Source: Providencia stuartii | Lineage (GTDB): Bacteria; Pseudomonadota; Gammaproteobacteria; Enterobacterales; Enterobacteriaceae | NCBI RefSeq assembly: GCF_029277985.1 | Contig: NZ_CP119546.1 | Span: 1,240,001-1,304,000, forward strand | Direction of reading: 5' to 3' | Length of the DNA stretch: 64,000 bases | In this document: positions 30,453-40,692 of the stretch, piece after piece | Layout: each line of letters begins with the position of its first letter | Numbering within the stretch: the first letter of the stretch is position 1 | Notes under the pieces: generated by a model | What the model was told of the DNA's origin: nothing | The model's input: only the letters and a program-made list of their open reading frames with translations | Database searches by the model: none | Made by a program: the position numbers and the translations under genes

Positions 30453-30523
30453 AAAATCAATAAATTGATTTTCCTCGTTTATTTTCAAAACCTATTCGAC
30501 TTGCCGCCAAATATAATAGGTTT
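30453..30523. repeat. Two further inverted repeats in the mrcB-hemL spacer
   Basis: AAAATCAAT (30453-30461) pairs with ATTGATTTT (30464-30472) around a 2-base loop. AAACCTATT (30488-30496) pairs with AATAGGTTT (30515-30523) around 18 bases. Both have perfect 9-bp arms. With the neighbouring hairpins they fill almost the whole spacer. Confidence 0.6.
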
Positions 30524-30535
30524 GTCCGCAGTCTG

Positions 30536-30559
30536 AAATGCCCCTGTTAAGGGGCATTT
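30536..30559 (+). terminator. Palindromic hairpin, copy 2, with T-tail
   Basis: Identical in all 24 bases to 30371-30394, but followed by TT-A-TTT, so on the plus strand it looks like a proper terminator. It lies 18 bases from the end of convergent hemL. Confidence 0.75.
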
Positions 30560-30577
30560 TTATTTGCTGCAAGAAAA

Positions 30578-31867
30578 TTAAGCAGCAGCCATTTTAGCAA
30601 AGGCAGCTTCTGCGGCTTCGATTGTTTTTTCAATGTCTTCATCGCTATGCGCAATTGACATAAATCCGGCTTCGAATGCAGAAGGGGCTAAATAAATTCC
30701 CTGTTCTAACATGAGGTGGAAGAAGGTTTTAAAGCGTTCAACATCACACTTCATGACGTCTTGGTAGCAAGTGACGGTTTTAGCGTCAGTGAAGAAAATA
30801 CCAAACATACCACCTACATGGTTGATGACCAGTGGGATACCTTGCTCTTTCGATACGCGCTCTAAACCACGAGCTAATTTTTCGGTAAGCTCGGTGAGTC
30901 GAGCGTGAACCCCAGGCTGAGAGACTTCATTGAGGCAAGCTAATCCAGCCGCCATCGCTACAGGGTTACCCGACAGTGTACCTGCTTGATATACAGGGCC
31001 AATAGGGGCTAGCTTCTCCATAACTTCATAGCGGCCACCAAATGCGCCTACAGGCATACCACCGCCAATAATTTTACCTAAGCACGTCAGGTCTGGCTGT
31101 ACATTGTAGTAGTCTTGTGCGCCGCCCAAAGCAACACGGAAGCCAGTCATCACTTCATCAATAATCAGTAATGCATTAAATTCATCGCACAATGCACGTA
31201 GACCAGGTAAAAACTCAGCCGTTGGCGGCACACAGTTCATGTTGCCAGCAACGGGTTCCACGATCACACAAGCAATTTCTTCTGGGTAATTTTCAAAAGC
31301 TTGGCGGACAGATGCAAGGTCATTATAGGTACATGTTAGTGTATGTTTAACGAAATCCTCGGGCACCCCCGGAGAATTGGGTTCACCCATGGTTAATGCA
31401 CCTGATCCGGCTTTGACGAGCAGACAGTCAGCGTGACCATGATAACAGCCTTCAAATTTAATAATTTTATCTCGGCCGGTGTAGCCACGCGCAAGTCGAA
31501 TAGCACTCATTGTCGCTTCAGTTCCTGAGTTCACCATACGGATCATATCGATAGAAGGCACTAACTCACAAACTAATTTAGCCATTTCAACTTCAGCAGC
31601 CGTTGGGGCGCCAAAGCTTAAGCCTTTGTTGACCGCTTTGATTACGGCATCGCGGACAGAAGGATGATTATGGCCGAGCACCATTGGGCCCCATGAGCCG
31701 ACATAGTCGACATAAGCTTTACCATCAACATCAAAAATATAAGCGCCGTCAGCACGTTCAATGAACAGAGGTGTACCGCCAACGCCGTTAAAAGCACGGA
31801 CAGGTGAGTTGACGCCGCCAGGGATAAGCTGTTGCGCTTCATTATATAGGTTTAAAGATTGGCTCAT
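30578..31867 (-). CDS. hemL: Glutamate-1-semialdehyde 2,1-aminomutase
   Basis: PLP enzyme making 5-aminolevulinate in tetrapyrrole synthesis. The frame runs to 31939, but ATG 31867 ([18 protein letters not shown]) has AGGAG 6 bases upstream and matches the family start, giving 429 aa. The motifs [28 protein letters not shown] and [16 protein letters not shown] (with the PLP lysine) are present. E. coli places fhuACDB before it and clcA after it; both are absent here, so hemL lies between mrcB and erpA. Confidence 0.97.
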   Translation of the reverse strand: MSQSLNLYNEAQQLIPGGVNSPVRAFNGVGGTPLFIERADGAYIFDVDGKAYVDYVGSWGPMVLGHNHPSVRDAVIKAVNKGLSFGAPTAAEVEMAKLVCELVPSIDMIRMVNSGTEATMSAIRLARGYTGRDKIIKFEGCYHGHADCLLVKAGSGALTMGEPNSPGVPEDFVKHTLTCTYNDLASVRQAFENYPEEIACVIVEPVAGNMNCVPPTAEFLPGLRALCDEFNALLIIDEVMTGFRVALGGAQDYYNVQPDLTCLGKIIGGGMPVGAFGGRYEVMEKLAPIGPVYQAGTLSGNPVAMAAGLACLNEVSQPGVHARLTELTEKLARGLERVSKEQGIPLVINHVGGMFGIFFTDAKTVTCYQDVMKCDVERFKTFFHLMLEQGIYLAPSAFEAGFMSIAHSDEDIEKTIEAAEAAFAKMAAA

Positions 31868-32029
31868 GCAGGGCTCCTGAATAGGGACTGATAAATAAGC
31901 TGAATAAAATAGTGGCTCTATTCTAAAGCACTGAACCAATTAAACCAAATCCATTGATTGCTATGCACAATGTGTTGAATTATGTCACAGGGCTTGAATC
32001 AATGACTAAGCTGGCGGATAATTAGCTCA

Positions 32030-32058
32030 TTGATCTGAGTAGGCTATCTGCTTACACT
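32030..32058 (+). promoter_or_regulatory. Candidate sigma-70 promoter of erpA
   Basis: TTGATC (32030-32035) and TACACT (32053-32058) with exactly 17 bases between, about 32 bases before the erpA ATG. E. coli erpA is IscR-regulated; I could not pick a clear IscR site here by eye. Confidence 0.55.
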
Positions 32059-32089
32059 GAATTACCGCTTGATCGGTCTGGAGTACAAA

Positions 32090-32434
32090 ATGAGTGATGA
32101 TGCAGCTCTGCCATTGCAGTTTACTGATGCGGCAGCAATTAAAGTAAAAGACTTAGTTTCTGATGAAGACAACCCAAACCTGCGTCTACGTGTTTACATT
32201 ACCGGTGGTGGTTGTAGTGGTTTCCAGTATGGCTTTACTTTTGACGACCAAATAAATGATGGCGATATGACGATCGAAAAACAAGGTGTTGCCTTAGTTG
32301 TTGATCCAATGAGCCTACAGTATTTAGTTGGTGGAAGCGTTGATTATACTGAAGGCCTAGAAGGTTCTCGTTTTATTGTCACCAACCCAAATGCCAAATC
32401 GACATGTGGTTGTGGTTCTTCATTCAGCGTTTAA
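32090..32434 (+). CDS. erpA: Iron-sulfur cluster insertion protein ErpA
   Basis: A-type carrier delivering Fe-S clusters to targets such as the isoprenoid enzyme IspG. The start is ATG 32090 (MSDDAALPL), with GGAG upstream; the extra frame from 32069 is not conserved. The 114-aa protein has the three cluster cysteines Cys42, Cys106 and Cys108 (GGGCSG and STCGCGSS). It is very close to the E. coli protein and lies alone between divergent hemL and convergent btuF. Confidence 0.97.
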   Translation: MSDDAALPLQFTDAAAIKVKDLVSDEDNPNLRLRVYITGGGCSGFQYGFTFDDQINDGDMTIEKQGVALVVDPMSLQYLVGGSVDYTEGLEGSRFIVTNPNAKSTCGCGSSFSV

Positions 32435-32468
32435 AACCTACCTGTTGAGAGGGGAATCCCCCTCTCAC

Positions 32469-33302
32469 TCATTTATTGTCTGGGTATAGTTGTTCACACA
32501 AAGATTGCGCCGCGAATAATGCACGTGGTCCAGCGCGATGAAACCAATCTTCATTTAAACGGATAATAGGGATAGGCAGTTGTGTCTGCCAAAATTGCTG
32601 TACTGCGTTTTCTTGTGTTGGATCCCCACTCATCACGATCACTTCAGGTTTTCTAGCAAGAACTTGCTCTCGACTCACTTGAGGCCATGGTACTGCACTA
32701 TTTTTAAAGATATTGTCACCGCCACACAGGGAAACGATATCGTTTTGAATCGTGTTATTACCTGTGCTAAATAGAGGTTGGGTACCGAGTTGAATAAATA
32801 CCGACTTTTTAGGCTGTGCTTGTTGTGCATAGCGTTGTTGTAATTGGTGGAGTTGTTCACGCATGCCAGCAACAGATTGTTCTGCAATCTGAGGTTTTGG
32901 ACTGTAATTCGCTAGTTGTTCTACGGCAGAAATGACGGACTCAATATTATTTGGGTCAAAATAGATAATTGGAATCCCTAAAGCGGCGAGCTGGTCTAGA
33001 GGACGCTGGGGGTTACCTCCTCGCCACGCCAAGATCAAATCAGGTTTTAATGCAATGATTCGTTCGACATTGATGCCCTGCCAATCAGACACTTGTTCTA
33101 ATTGTTTAGCCTCAGCCGGATAGTCAGAATAGGCACTGACAGCAATTAAACTTTCTCCTAAGCCAGCCGCATAAGCTAACTCAGTATTCGCCGGTGAAAG
33201 ACTGATCACACGATGTTTTGTCTCTGCAATGACTGATGAGTTAAAAAATAAGAGTAGCAATAAGGCCAGTATCGCTCTGAATGCATTGAAGGGCCATTTC
33301 AT
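32469..33302 (-). CDS. btuF: Vitamin B12 ABC transporter substrate-binding protein BtuF
   Basis: Periplasmic binding protein that hands cobalamin to BtuCD. The 277-aa precursor has a signal peptide ending near VIA, and the helical-backbone binding fold is suggested by [41 protein letters not shown] and [11 protein letters not shown]. It lies downstream of mtnN on the minus strand, as in E. coli, but a terminator-like hairpin separates them and yadS is absent. Confidence 0.95.
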   Translation of the reverse strand: MKWPFNAFRAILALLLLLFFNSSVIAETKHRVISLSPANTELAYAAGLGESLIAVSAYSDYPAEAKQLEQVSDWQGINVERIIALKPDLILAWRGGNPQRPLDQLAALGIPIIYFDPNNIESVISAVEQLANYSPKPQIAEQSVAGMREQLHQLQQRYAQQAQPKKSVFIQLGTQPLFSTGNNTIQNDIVSLCGGDNIFKNSAVPWPQVSREQVLARKPEVIVMSGDPTQENAVQQFWQTQLPIPIIRLNEDWFHRAGPRALFAAQSLCEQLYPDNK

Positions 33303-33327
33303 GGGATGATTGCCTTTAAAAGTAACA

Positions 33328-33360
33328 AAAAAGCATAAATATTAAGCATTTATGCTTTTT
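33328..33360. terminator. Terminator-like hairpin between mtnN and btuF
   Basis: A 13-bp stem (33328-33340 with 33348-33360, core AAAGCATAAAT/ATTTATGCTTT) flanked by A- and T-runs, so it can terminate in either direction. It would uncouple btuF from mtnN. Confidence 0.8.
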
Positions 33361-33374
33361 TATATTGAAAAAGA

Positions 33375-34067
33375 TTAAGCTAATTCAGCTAAAATAGCCG
33401 CTATCATCAATGATGATTGACGTGCTGCAACAGGTAAAAACTCCTCAAAGCTGGTGTGCGATTCTTTATCTGCTACATCTGAAATGGCTCGTACAACGAC
33501 AAACGGCACCCCAAATTGGTGGCAAACTTGGCCGATAGCGGTTGCTTCCATCTCAACTGCGGCAACATGTGGGAAATGCTGTTTAATGCGCGCTAAAGGC
33601 TCAGAGCCATTAATAAAGGCATCACCACTGCACACAAGGCCGCGTACCGCGTTCATATTTAGCTGCTGAATACATTTTTCGGCAAGGCTAATCAAGTTTG
33701 CATCTGCAATAAAGGCGGGTGGGCATTGTGCCATTTGACCATATTCATAGCCAAAAGCAGTGACATCAGCATCGTGATAGCGAACTTCGGTTGAAACCAC
33801 GATATCACCGACATTAAGTTTGGCATCTAAACCGCCAGCAGAACCCGTGTTAATCACAATATCCGGTTGGCAATGTTCGAGGAGTAAAGTTGTACCGATT
33901 GCTGCTGCAACTTTACCTATACCTGATTTTAGTAGTGCAACATCAACGCCATTAATTTTTCCTGTATAAATTTCGCAGCTAGCGCGGCTAATTGTTTGGC
34001 AGTTTTCAATTTGTTCACGCAGGATGGCAACTTCCTGCTCCATTGCACCTATGATACCGACTTTCAT
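33375..34067 (-). CDS. mtnN: 5'-methylthioadenosine/S-adenosylhomocysteine nucleosidase
   Basis: Cleaves MTA and SAH to adenine plus the thio-sugar, recycling SAM by-products and feeding autoinducer-2 synthesis. The 230-aa protein starts [13 protein letters not shown] (catalytic Glu12 in the family) and has [16 protein letters not shown] and the catalytic Asp in [10 protein letters not shown]. It is divergent from dgt as in E. coli. Confidence 0.97.
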   Translation of the reverse strand: MKVGIIGAMEQEVAILREQIENCQTISRASCEIYTGKINGVDVALLKSGIGKVAAAIGTTLLLEHCQPDIVINTGSAGGLDAKLNVGDIVVSTEVRYHDADVTAFGYEYGQMAQCPPAFIADANLISLAEKCIQQLNMNAVRGLVCSGDAFINGSEPLARIKQHFPHVAAVEMEATAIGQVCHQFGVPFVVVRAISDVADKESHTSFEEFLPVAARQSSLMIAAILAELA

Positions 34068-34188
34068 TATGTCATACTCGCTGTTGATTAATTAGACACT
34101 TAAGGTTGAGATGGCTAAAGTGTAGCATTGAACGGCCTATTTTCTCTGCCTTTTATTTTAGTCTGTACAGAAAGGATGAGGAGTTGGC

Positions 34189-35712
34189 GTGAGCGCAATT
34201 AATTTTCTGACTAAACTGAATTATCAACGGAACTATAATAGTTCGAAAAGCCCTAAAATCTCAGCTCACAATGAAGATGCGGTCAATCGTCAATTTGAGA
34301 GCGATAGAGGGCGTATCATCAATTCAGCAGCAATTCGTCGTTTACAGCAAAAAACGCAAGTTTTTCCATTAGAACAAAATGCTGCTGTACGTAGCCGTTT
34401 GACTCATTCATTAGAAGTACAGCAAGTTGGGCGTTATATCAGCAAAACCGTTTTACATGAACTAAAAAAGAAAAATTTGTTAGAGAAATATGGTTTAGAG
34501 GAACGTTGTGATGCTTTTGAAAGCCTCGTGGAAATGTCATGTTTGATGCATGATATTGGTAATCCGCCTTTTGGGCACTTTGGTGAAGCGGCAATCCAAA
34601 GTTGGTTTAGCCAGCTTCTTGCTCCTCAATATCAATTCACTCCTGAATCTCCAGATCCTTGCAGGATTGCGGCAATGCGTTTGACAGGGGATGAGCGACT
34701 CGACCTATTCCGTCGGCAATTAAAACAGGATTTGTGCTCTTTCGAAGGGAATGCACAAGGAATACGCATGGTTCATCGCTTGCTGAAATTGAACCTGACT
34801 TATGCTCAGGTTGGGGCAATTCTGAAGTATACCCGTGGCGCTTATGATCTCGAGCCTATTCCTGAACAGTTTGATTATTTAATGAAAAAGCCCGGTTATT
34901 ACTGGTCTGAGTTACATTTTATTAATGAACTAAGCCAAAAGCTTGATATGGAGAAATATTGCCGTTTTCCTCTTTCTTATATCATGGAAGCCGCTGATGA
35001 TATCTCTTACTGTATTGCTGATTTAGATGATGCGGCGGAAAAAGGTATTTTTACCGTTGAGCAATTAATTGATTATTTACAAGCAGAGTGGGGAACGGTC
35101 AAAAAAGGTGACTTATTTGATGAAACAATCATGAGTGCTTTTAATAATATCAGTGATAATCATACGAGACGTATTCAGCAAGACCAATTCTTTATGTATT
35201 TACGCGTCAATATTACTAGCAAACTGGCTCGTTACAGTGCTCAGCGTTTTATTCAAAACCTCCCTGAAATCTATGCAGGACGTTTTAATAGTGCGTTACT
35301 CGAAGATAAAAGCCCAGAACATCGGCTACTAAAGGTTTTGAAAACGGTGGCATTCAAGCATGTTTTCAGCCATCACGAGGTGGAAGAGCTTGAGTTGCAA
35401 GGTTATCGTATTATCGGCGGGCTGCTAGATTTTTACCGTCCATTATTGATGCTAGATAGAAACGATTTCGCCTCATTAGTTGAAAATAACTACCATAAAC
35501 AATTTTTTATCGAGACGCGTTTATTTCATAAGCTCTCTAATAAACATCGATTGTCATACAGCGAAGCGATTGAAGGTATCTGCGCAACCAATGAAGTAGA
35601 AAGATCGATCCTTGAATTTTACTACCGAGCGCGGTTAATTCAGGATTATATCAGTGGAATGACTGATCATTATGCCTATGAAGAGTACCGTAAAAGTACG
35701 GTGTCTAATTGA
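34189..35712 (+). CDS. dgt: Deoxyguanosinetriphosphate triphosphohydrolase (dGTPase)
   Basis: Hydrolyses dGTP to deoxyguanosine and tripolyphosphate. The 507-aa protein starts at a GTG (34189) with GGATGAGGAG upstream. HD-domain metal ligands are seen as His in [11 protein letters not shown] and the HD pair in [16 protein letters not shown]. It ends [18 protein letters not shown] like E. coli Dgt (505 aa). In E. coli degP follows; here the gene order jumps to rlmD-relA, so this is a rearrangement junction relative to E. coli. Confidence 0.96.
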   Translation: MSAINFLTKLNYQRNYNSSKSPKISAHNEDAVNRQFESDRGRIINSAAIRRLQQKTQVFPLEQNAAVRSRLTHSLEVQQVGRYISKTVLHELKKKNLLEKYGLEERCDAFESLVEMSCLMHDIGNPPFGHFGEAAIQSWFSQLLAPQYQFTPESPDPCRIAAMRLTGDERLDLFRRQLKQDLCSFEGNAQGIRMVHRLLKLNLTYAQVGAILKYTRGAYDLEPIPEQFDYLMKKPGYYWSELHFINELSQKLDMEKYCRFPLSYIMEAADDISYCIADLDDAAEKGIFTVEQLIDYLQAEWGTVKKGDLFDETIMSAFNNISDNHTRRIQQDQFFMYLRVNITSKLARYSAQRFIQNLPEIYAGRFNSALLEDKSPEHRLLKVLKTVAFKHVFSHHEVEELELQGYRIIGGLLDFYRPLLMLDRNDFASLVENNYHKQFFIETRLFHKLSNKHRLSYSEAIEGICATNEVERSILEFYYRARLIQDYISGMTDHYAYEEYRKSTVSN

Positions 35713-35968
35713 ATGTTTATTTATGCGCCATAAGCGGATTTTCGACGGAAAATGCAGCGATTTATTTAGAAATAAGTTGATAAAAAAGAACAAAATAATA
35801 AAAAAATATACGTTAAGTGAAAAAGTGATAACTCATCTTGGCAAAAAAACTGCTATTATAGGCGCGCTTTTTACTTCACATCTAACATGCGAGTAAATAG
35901 CGCTTTTTTGAAACAGAGAAAGCAAACAAAATTATCTTCTAAAACTTAACGCCTCGTAGTGACGAATT

Positions 35969-37300
35969 ATGGCCCAATTTTACTCGCCAAACCGCCGTAC
36001 CACCCAACGCCGTCAAATAACGGTTACAATTGATAGTTTAGATGCTTCAGGCCAAGGCGTTGCGCGCTCTGATGGCAAAGCTATTTTTGTTGCGGGGGTG
36101 CTACCTGGGGAACAGGCTCAGGTCGAACTGGTTGAGGAAAAAAGTCGCTTTGCAAAGGGCAAAGTCATTAAACGATTCAATACCAGTCCACAACGCGTTA
36201 AGCCGCAATGCCGTTATTTCAATCAATGTGGTGGCTGCCAGCAGCAACATGTTGATATTTCATTACAAAGAGAAAGCAAAGCACAAGCATTGCAACACTT
36301 GATCGCGCGTGAAACAGGCGTGATAAAAGAAGCGAAGCCGATTATTTTTGGTGAGCCTTATGGTTATCGTCGTCGGGCGCGTCTAGGGCTGCAATACCAT
36401 AACAAAAGTCAGCATCTTTTGATGGGATTCCGTCAAACTCAATCGAATACACTGGTGGACATCAAACAGTGTCCAGTGTTACATCATGATCTTGATAAGC
36501 TGCTCCAACCGTTATCTGACTGTTTAAATCAGTTAAAAGTAGCTCCAAAACTTGGCCATGTTGAACTGATCCGTGCGGATAATAGCCTGATCGTGTTACT
36601 TCGCCATCTTGCCCCCTTAGCATCTTCAGATAAACAACAGCTTAAGCATTTTGAAAGCGTGTATGGGGTCTCTGTTTGGTTAGCAGGGGAGGATCATCAC
36701 TTACAGCCACTGAGTGAAACCGCCGTTTTACCTGAATATCAAGTGGCTGGAGAAACCTTGCAGTTTAGTCCATTAAACTTTATACAAGTTAATGGTGAAA
36801 TTAACCAAAAAATGGTTACCCAAGCTCTTGAATGGCTTGAGCTGAGCCCTCATGATCGTGTTTTAGACTTATTTTGCGGTATGGGAAATTTTACCTTACC
36901 AATAGCGAGGCAGGTAAAATCAGTCATTGGGGTTGAAGGTGTCGAAAATTTAGTCAAACAAGCTCAGAATAATGCTGAGCGCAATTTAATTGCTAATGCG
37001 ACCTTCTATAATGAAAACTTAGAGGCGCAAATCCATACACAACCATGGGCAACTGAAGGGTTTAATAAAGTGCTTTTAGACCCTGCTCGAGCAGGGGCCG
37101 CTGGTGTAATGGAACATTTAGTTAAACTGATGCCCGAAAAAATTGTCTATGTTTCTTGTAACCCCACCACTTTGGCGCGGGATAGCAAAGTTTTGCTTGA
37201 GGCTGGATATCAGTTAATACAATTGCGGATGTTGGATATGTTTCCACATACCAGCCATCTGGAATCAATGGCGCTATTTATCAATAGCCCAGAGGGTTAA
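35969..37300 (+). CDS. rlmD: 23S rRNA (uracil-1939-C5)-methyltransferase RlmD
   Basis: Methylates U1939 of 23S rRNA using SAM and carries a 4Fe-4S cluster. The 443-aa protein has a TRAM domain (about 14-70), cluster cysteines Cys81, Cys87, Cys90 (CRYFNQCGGC) and Cys168 (KQCPV), the SAM motif VLDLFCGMGNFTLPIA, and the catalytic Cys in VYVSCNPTTLARD. It precedes relA by 16 bases, as in E. coli, so the two are probably cotranscribed. Confidence 0.97.
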   Translation: MAQFYSPNRRTTQRRQITVTIDSLDASGQGVARSDGKAIFVAGVLPGEQAQVELVEEKSRFAKGKVIKRFNTSPQRVKPQCRYFNQCGGCQQQHVDISLQRESKAQALQHLIARETGVIKEAKPIIFGEPYGYRRRARLGLQYHNKSQHLLMGFRQTQSNTLVDIKQCPVLHHDLDKLLQPLSDCLNQLKVAPKLGHVELIRADNSLIVLLRHLAPLASSDKQQLKHFESVYGVSVWLAGEDHHLQPLSETAVLPEYQVAGETLQFSPLNFIQVNGEINQKMVTQALEWLELSPHDRVLDLFCGMGNFTLPIARQVKSVIGVEGVENLVKQAQNNAERNLIANATFYNENLEAQIHTQPWATEGFNKVLLDPARAGAAGVMEHLVKLMPEKIVYVSCNPTTLARDSKVLLEAGYQLIQLRMLDMFPHTSHLESMALFINSPEG

Positions 37301-37316
37301 CAGGTAGGGAGAATAT

Positions 37317-39554
37317 ATGGTTGCTGTAAGAAGTGCACATCTTACCCCAGCAGGTGAGTTTGCCCCTGAAAAATGGGTAAGCGGACTGGGGCTAAATAAT
37401 CCACAATCAGAACAAAAGCTCATCCATACCTGGCAGTATTGTCATGATAAATTAGCAGGGCAAGAAATAGCCGCTTTATTGCTATGGCGTGGGATTGAAA
37501 TGACGGAAATTCTGTCAACGCTGAGCATGGATATTGGCAGTCTACAAGCGGCATTACTATTCCCATTAGTTGAAGAGAATCAGCTAGATGAACAAGCTGT
37601 CATCGATGATTTCGGTAAATCGATTTATGAGCTTGTTAAAGGCGTCTTGGAAATGGATGCGATCCGTCAATTAAAAGCAACTCAATCAGCGGAAACGAGC
37701 TCTGTTCAAGTCGATAACGTTCGTCGTATGCTTTTATCGATGGTGGAAGATTTTCGCTGCGTTGTCATCAAACTTGCAGAAAGGATTGCACATTTACGAG
37801 AAGTTAAAGATGCAACCGAAGATGAGCGCGTACTGGCAGCAAAAGAGTGTTCAAATATTTATGCGCCATTAGCCAATCGCTTAGGAATTGGTCAGTTAAA
37901 ATGGGAATTAGAAGACTTCTGTTTTCGTTATCTGCACCCAGAAGAATACAAAAAAATTGCGAATCTATTGCATGAACGCCGTATCGACCGCGAAGACTAC
38001 ATTGATAATTTTGTGAGTGTTTTGCGTAAAAAAATGCTGAAAGAAAATATTCAAGCAGAAATTTATGGGCGTCCTAAGCATATTTACAGCATTTGGCGCA
38101 AAATGAAGAAAAAATCGCTGGCATTTGATGAATTGTTCGATGTCAGAGCTGTACGTATTGTGGTGGAACGTCTTCAGGATTGCTATGCGGCATTAGGAAT
38201 TGTTCATACCCATTTCCGTCATCTACCTGATGAATTTGATGATTATGTTGCCAACCCCAAACCAAATGGTTACCAATCCATTCATACAGTGGTGTTAGGG
38301 CCGAATGGAAAAACGCTGGAAATACAAATCCGGACTCGACAAATGCATGAAGATGCAGAGTTGGGGGTAGCCGCACACTGGAAATATAAAGAGGGTGCGA
38401 CTGGTATAGGCAAAGGTAGCAGTTATGAAAACCGTATTGCGTGGTTACGTAAACTGATCGCATGGCAAGAAGAAATGGCTGATTCAGGTGAAATGCTTGA
38501 TGAAGTGCGTAGCCAAGTCTTTGATGACCGTGTCTATGTGTTTACGCCTAAAGGTGATGTGGTTGATTTGCCTGCCGGCTCAACACCGCTTGATTTTGCC
38601 TACCATATTCATAGTGATGTTGGACACCGCTGTATTGGCGCTAAAATTGGTGGCCGTATTGTGCCGTTTAGCTATCAATTACAGATGGGCGATCAAATTG
38701 AAATTATTACCCAAAAACATCCAAACCCAAGTCGTGATTGGCTGAATCCTAACTTAGGTTATGTCACAACGAGTCGTGGTCGCGCCAAAATTCATAATTG
38801 GTTCCGTAAGCAAGATCGTGACAAAAATATCCTAGCGGGACGTCAAATTCTTGATAACGAATTGGCGCATCTTGATATCAGTATCAAAGAAGCCGAAAAA
38901 TTGCTGATTACGCGCTATAACGTTCATTCCCTTGATGAAGTCCTTGCCGGTATTGGTGGCGGTGATATTCGTATCAACCAGTTAGTCAACTTCTTACAAA
39001 GTAAATTTAAGAAGACCACAGCCGAAGAAGCTGATCGTGAAGCACTAAAAACACTGGAAAGTAAAACGGCAGCACCACGTCCAACATCTCAAACTAACAG
39101 TAGTGGACGAGTTGTGGTCGAAGGGGTTGGTAACCTTATGCACCATATTGCGCGTTGCTGCCAGCCAATTCCCGGTGATGATATTGTCGGCTTTATCACT
39201 AAGGGAAGAGGGATCTCAATCCATAGTGTTGATTGTGAACAGCTTGCTGAGTTACAGAGTCATGCACCAGAACGTTTAGTTGACGCGGTCTGGGGAGAAA
39301 ACTACTCCAGTGGCTATTCGCTAGTCGTACGTGTTGTCGCTAACGATAGAAGTGGATTATTGCGTGATATCACTACCATTTTAGCGAATGAAAAAGTGAA
39401 TGTACTCGGCGTGAGCAGCCGTAGTGATGTTAAGCAGCAGTTAGCCACGATTGATATGACGATTGAGATATACAATCTGCAAGTCTTAGCGAGAGTGTTA
39501 GCGAAACTCAATCAACTACCAGATGTGATTGAAGCCAAACGCCATTCACAATAA
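37317..39554 (+). CDS. relA: GTP pyrophosphokinase RelA
   Basis: Ribosome-bound (p)ppGpp synthetase that senses uncharged tRNA. The 745-aa protein (744 in E. coli) has the degenerate, inactive HD region, the synthetase domain (AVRIVVERLQDCYAALGIVH, KPNGYQSIHTVV, AELGVAAHWKYKEG), TGS (RVYVFTPKGDVVDLPAGSTP), the CC-containing zinc-finger segment (RCCQPIPGDDIVGFIT) and a C-terminal ACT domain. A terminator follows before mazG. Its product acts with DksA, also encoded here. Confidence 0.98.
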   Translation: MVAVRSAHLTPAGEFAPEKWVSGLGLNNPQSEQKLIHTWQYCHDKLAGQEIAALLLWRGIEMTEILSTLSMDIGSLQAALLFPLVEENQLDEQAVIDDFGKSIYELVKGVLEMDAIRQLKATQSAETSSVQVDNVRRMLLSMVEDFRCVVIKLAERIAHLREVKDATEDERVLAAKECSNIYAPLANRLGIGQLKWELEDFCFRYLHPEEYKKIANLLHERRIDREDYIDNFVSVLRKKMLKENIQAEIYGRPKHIYSIWRKMKKKSLAFDELFDVRAVRIVVERLQDCYAALGIVHTHFRHLPDEFDDYVANPKPNGYQSIHTVVLGPNGKTLEIQIRTRQMHEDAELGVAAHWKYKEGATGIGKGSSYENRIAWLRKLIAWQEEMADSGEMLDEVRSQVFDDRVYVFTPKGDVVDLPAGSTPLDFAYHIHSDVGHRCIGAKIGGRIVPFSYQLQMGDQIEIITQKHPNPSRDWLNPNLGYVTTSRGRAKIHNWFRKQDRDKNILAGRQILDNELAHLDISIKEAEKLLITRYNVHSLDEVLAGIGGGDIRINQLVNFLQSKFKKTTAEEADREALKTLESKTAAPRPTSQTNSSGRVVVEGVGNLMHHIARCCQPIPGDDIVGFITKGRGISIHSVDCEQLAELQSHAPERLVDAVWGENYSSGYSLVVRVVANDRSGLLRDITTILANEKVNVLGVSSRSDVKQQLATIDMTIEIYNLQVLARVLAKLNQLPDVIEAKRHSQ

Positions 39555-39578
39555 TAGGTTTTAGTGAATAACCCAAGA

Positions 39579-39611
39579 TCCCATGTTATCCTTTGATTCA
39601 TGGGATTTTTT
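39579..39611 (+). terminator. Terminator after relA
   Basis: Stem ATCCCATG (39579-39586) with CATGGGAT (39599-39606), followed by TTTTT. It lies between relA and mazG and allows some separate control of mazG. Confidence 0.85.
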
Positions 39612-39631
39612 ATATTTAAAGGTCAAAAAAT

Positions 39632-40426
39632 ATGAGTTCAAGCACACCACAAATTGAACGTTTACTGGATATCATGGCAAAACTGCGTGATCCGCAAACA
39701 GGTTGTCCATGGGACACTCAGCAAACGTTTAAAACCATCGCACCGTATACGCTAGAAGAGACATATGAGGTGATTGATGCCATTGAACGCGAAGATTTTA
39801 ACGACTTAAAAGGGGAATTAGGTGATCTGCTCTTTCAAGTGGTGTTTTATGCACAGATGGCTAAAGAGCAATCACGATTTGATTTTGATGATATTTGCCA
39901 AGCAGTTAGTGATAAGCTAGAACGGCGCCATCCACATATTTTTGACGCCGAAAACCACCCTGATAGTGATGCTGCACTGGCTGGATGGGAAAAACGTAAG
40001 TCTGCTGAACGCGCACAAAAGGCGCAATTTTCGGTACTTGATGATATTCCAAGCGCATTACCTGCATTAATGAAAGCGTATAAAATACAAAAACGTTGCG
40101 CGTCGGTCGGTTTTGATTGGGATACACTCGGTCCTGTGGTCGATAAAGTGCGTGAAGAGTTGGATGAAGTGATGGAAGAGGCTACTCAAGTGGTTGTTGA
40201 TGAACAGCGCCTAGAAGAAGAAATTGGCGATTTACTGTTTGCTACTGTGAATTTATCTCGCCACCTAGGCCATAAGCCCGAAATGGCGCTAAACAAGGCC
40301 TGCCAGAAATTTGAAAAGCGTTTTCGCCAAATTGAGTCACGCCTTGCACTAGAAGGTAAAACCACAGAAACCGCAACGCTTGAGGAGATGGAACAGCATT
40401 GGCAGCAAATTAAGCTCGCGGAATAA
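39632..40426 (+). CDS. mazG: Nucleoside triphosphate pyrophosphohydrolase MazG
   Basis: Hydrolyses all canonical NTPs to NMP plus PPi and in E. coli lowers ppGpp. The 264-aa protein has two MazG repeats, each with paired EExxE and ExxD metal-binding helices (first: LEETYEVIDAIE and ELGDLLFQVVFYAQ; second: REELDEVMEEA and EIGDLLFATVNLSRH). It follows relA as in E. coli, where it precedes pyrG; here an 867-base gap holding a decayed ABC exporter fragment intervenes. Confidence 0.96.
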   Translation: MSSSTPQIERLLDIMAKLRDPQTGCPWDTQQTFKTIAPYTLEETYEVIDAIEREDFNDLKGELGDLLFQVVFYAQMAKEQSRFDFDDICQAVSDKLERRHPHIFDAENHPDSDAALAGWEKRKSAERAQKAQFSVLDDIPSALPALMKAYKIQKRCASVGFDWDTLGPVVDKVREELDEVMEEATQVVVDEQRLEEEIGDLLFATVNLSRHLGHKPEMALNKACQKFEKRFRQIESRLALEGKTTETATLEEMEQHWQQIKLAE

Positions 40427-40527
40427 CTGTTGTTTGTAATTTCATACCAACAAAATATTCAGTGGGCATATCTTCTTTGTGATGCAAAGCGATAAGTGAT
40501 TATCAGGGTTTTCGTAAAAGTATAACG

Positions 40528-40692
40528 AGTTTGACTGACTTAGCTGTCGTAGAAAATGAACGTAAAATAACGGAGGCGATTGCCTCACTGCAAATTACTC
40601 GTGTTTTTGTCGCTCATCGCCCAGAAAGGATAAAATCGGCAGATAAGGTTTTTAATCTGCAATTAAATCGCTGGGTGTCACCGTATGATTGA
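40528..40692 (+). pseudogene. C-terminal fragment of a peptide/bacteriocin-type ABC exporter ATPase
   Basis: One frame reads VENERKITEAIASLQITRVFVAHRPERIKSAD in two overlapping stretches, followed by KVFNLQ and a stop TGA at 40690. This is the region after Walker B (family form SxLDVENE) through the H-loop HRPE of C39-peptidase exporters of the CvaB type. The preceding codons only weakly resemble the DEATS box, and no Walker A or signature motif is found upstream. It is a remnant of about 55 codons, not a gene. Confidence 0.75.

Noticed and set aside
35672..35896. Open frame of 74 codons after dgt
   Set aside because: It overlaps the dgt end, has a Lys/Ile-rich AT-driven composition, no ribosome binding site and no recognisable family. 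The region more likely holds the rlmD promoter.
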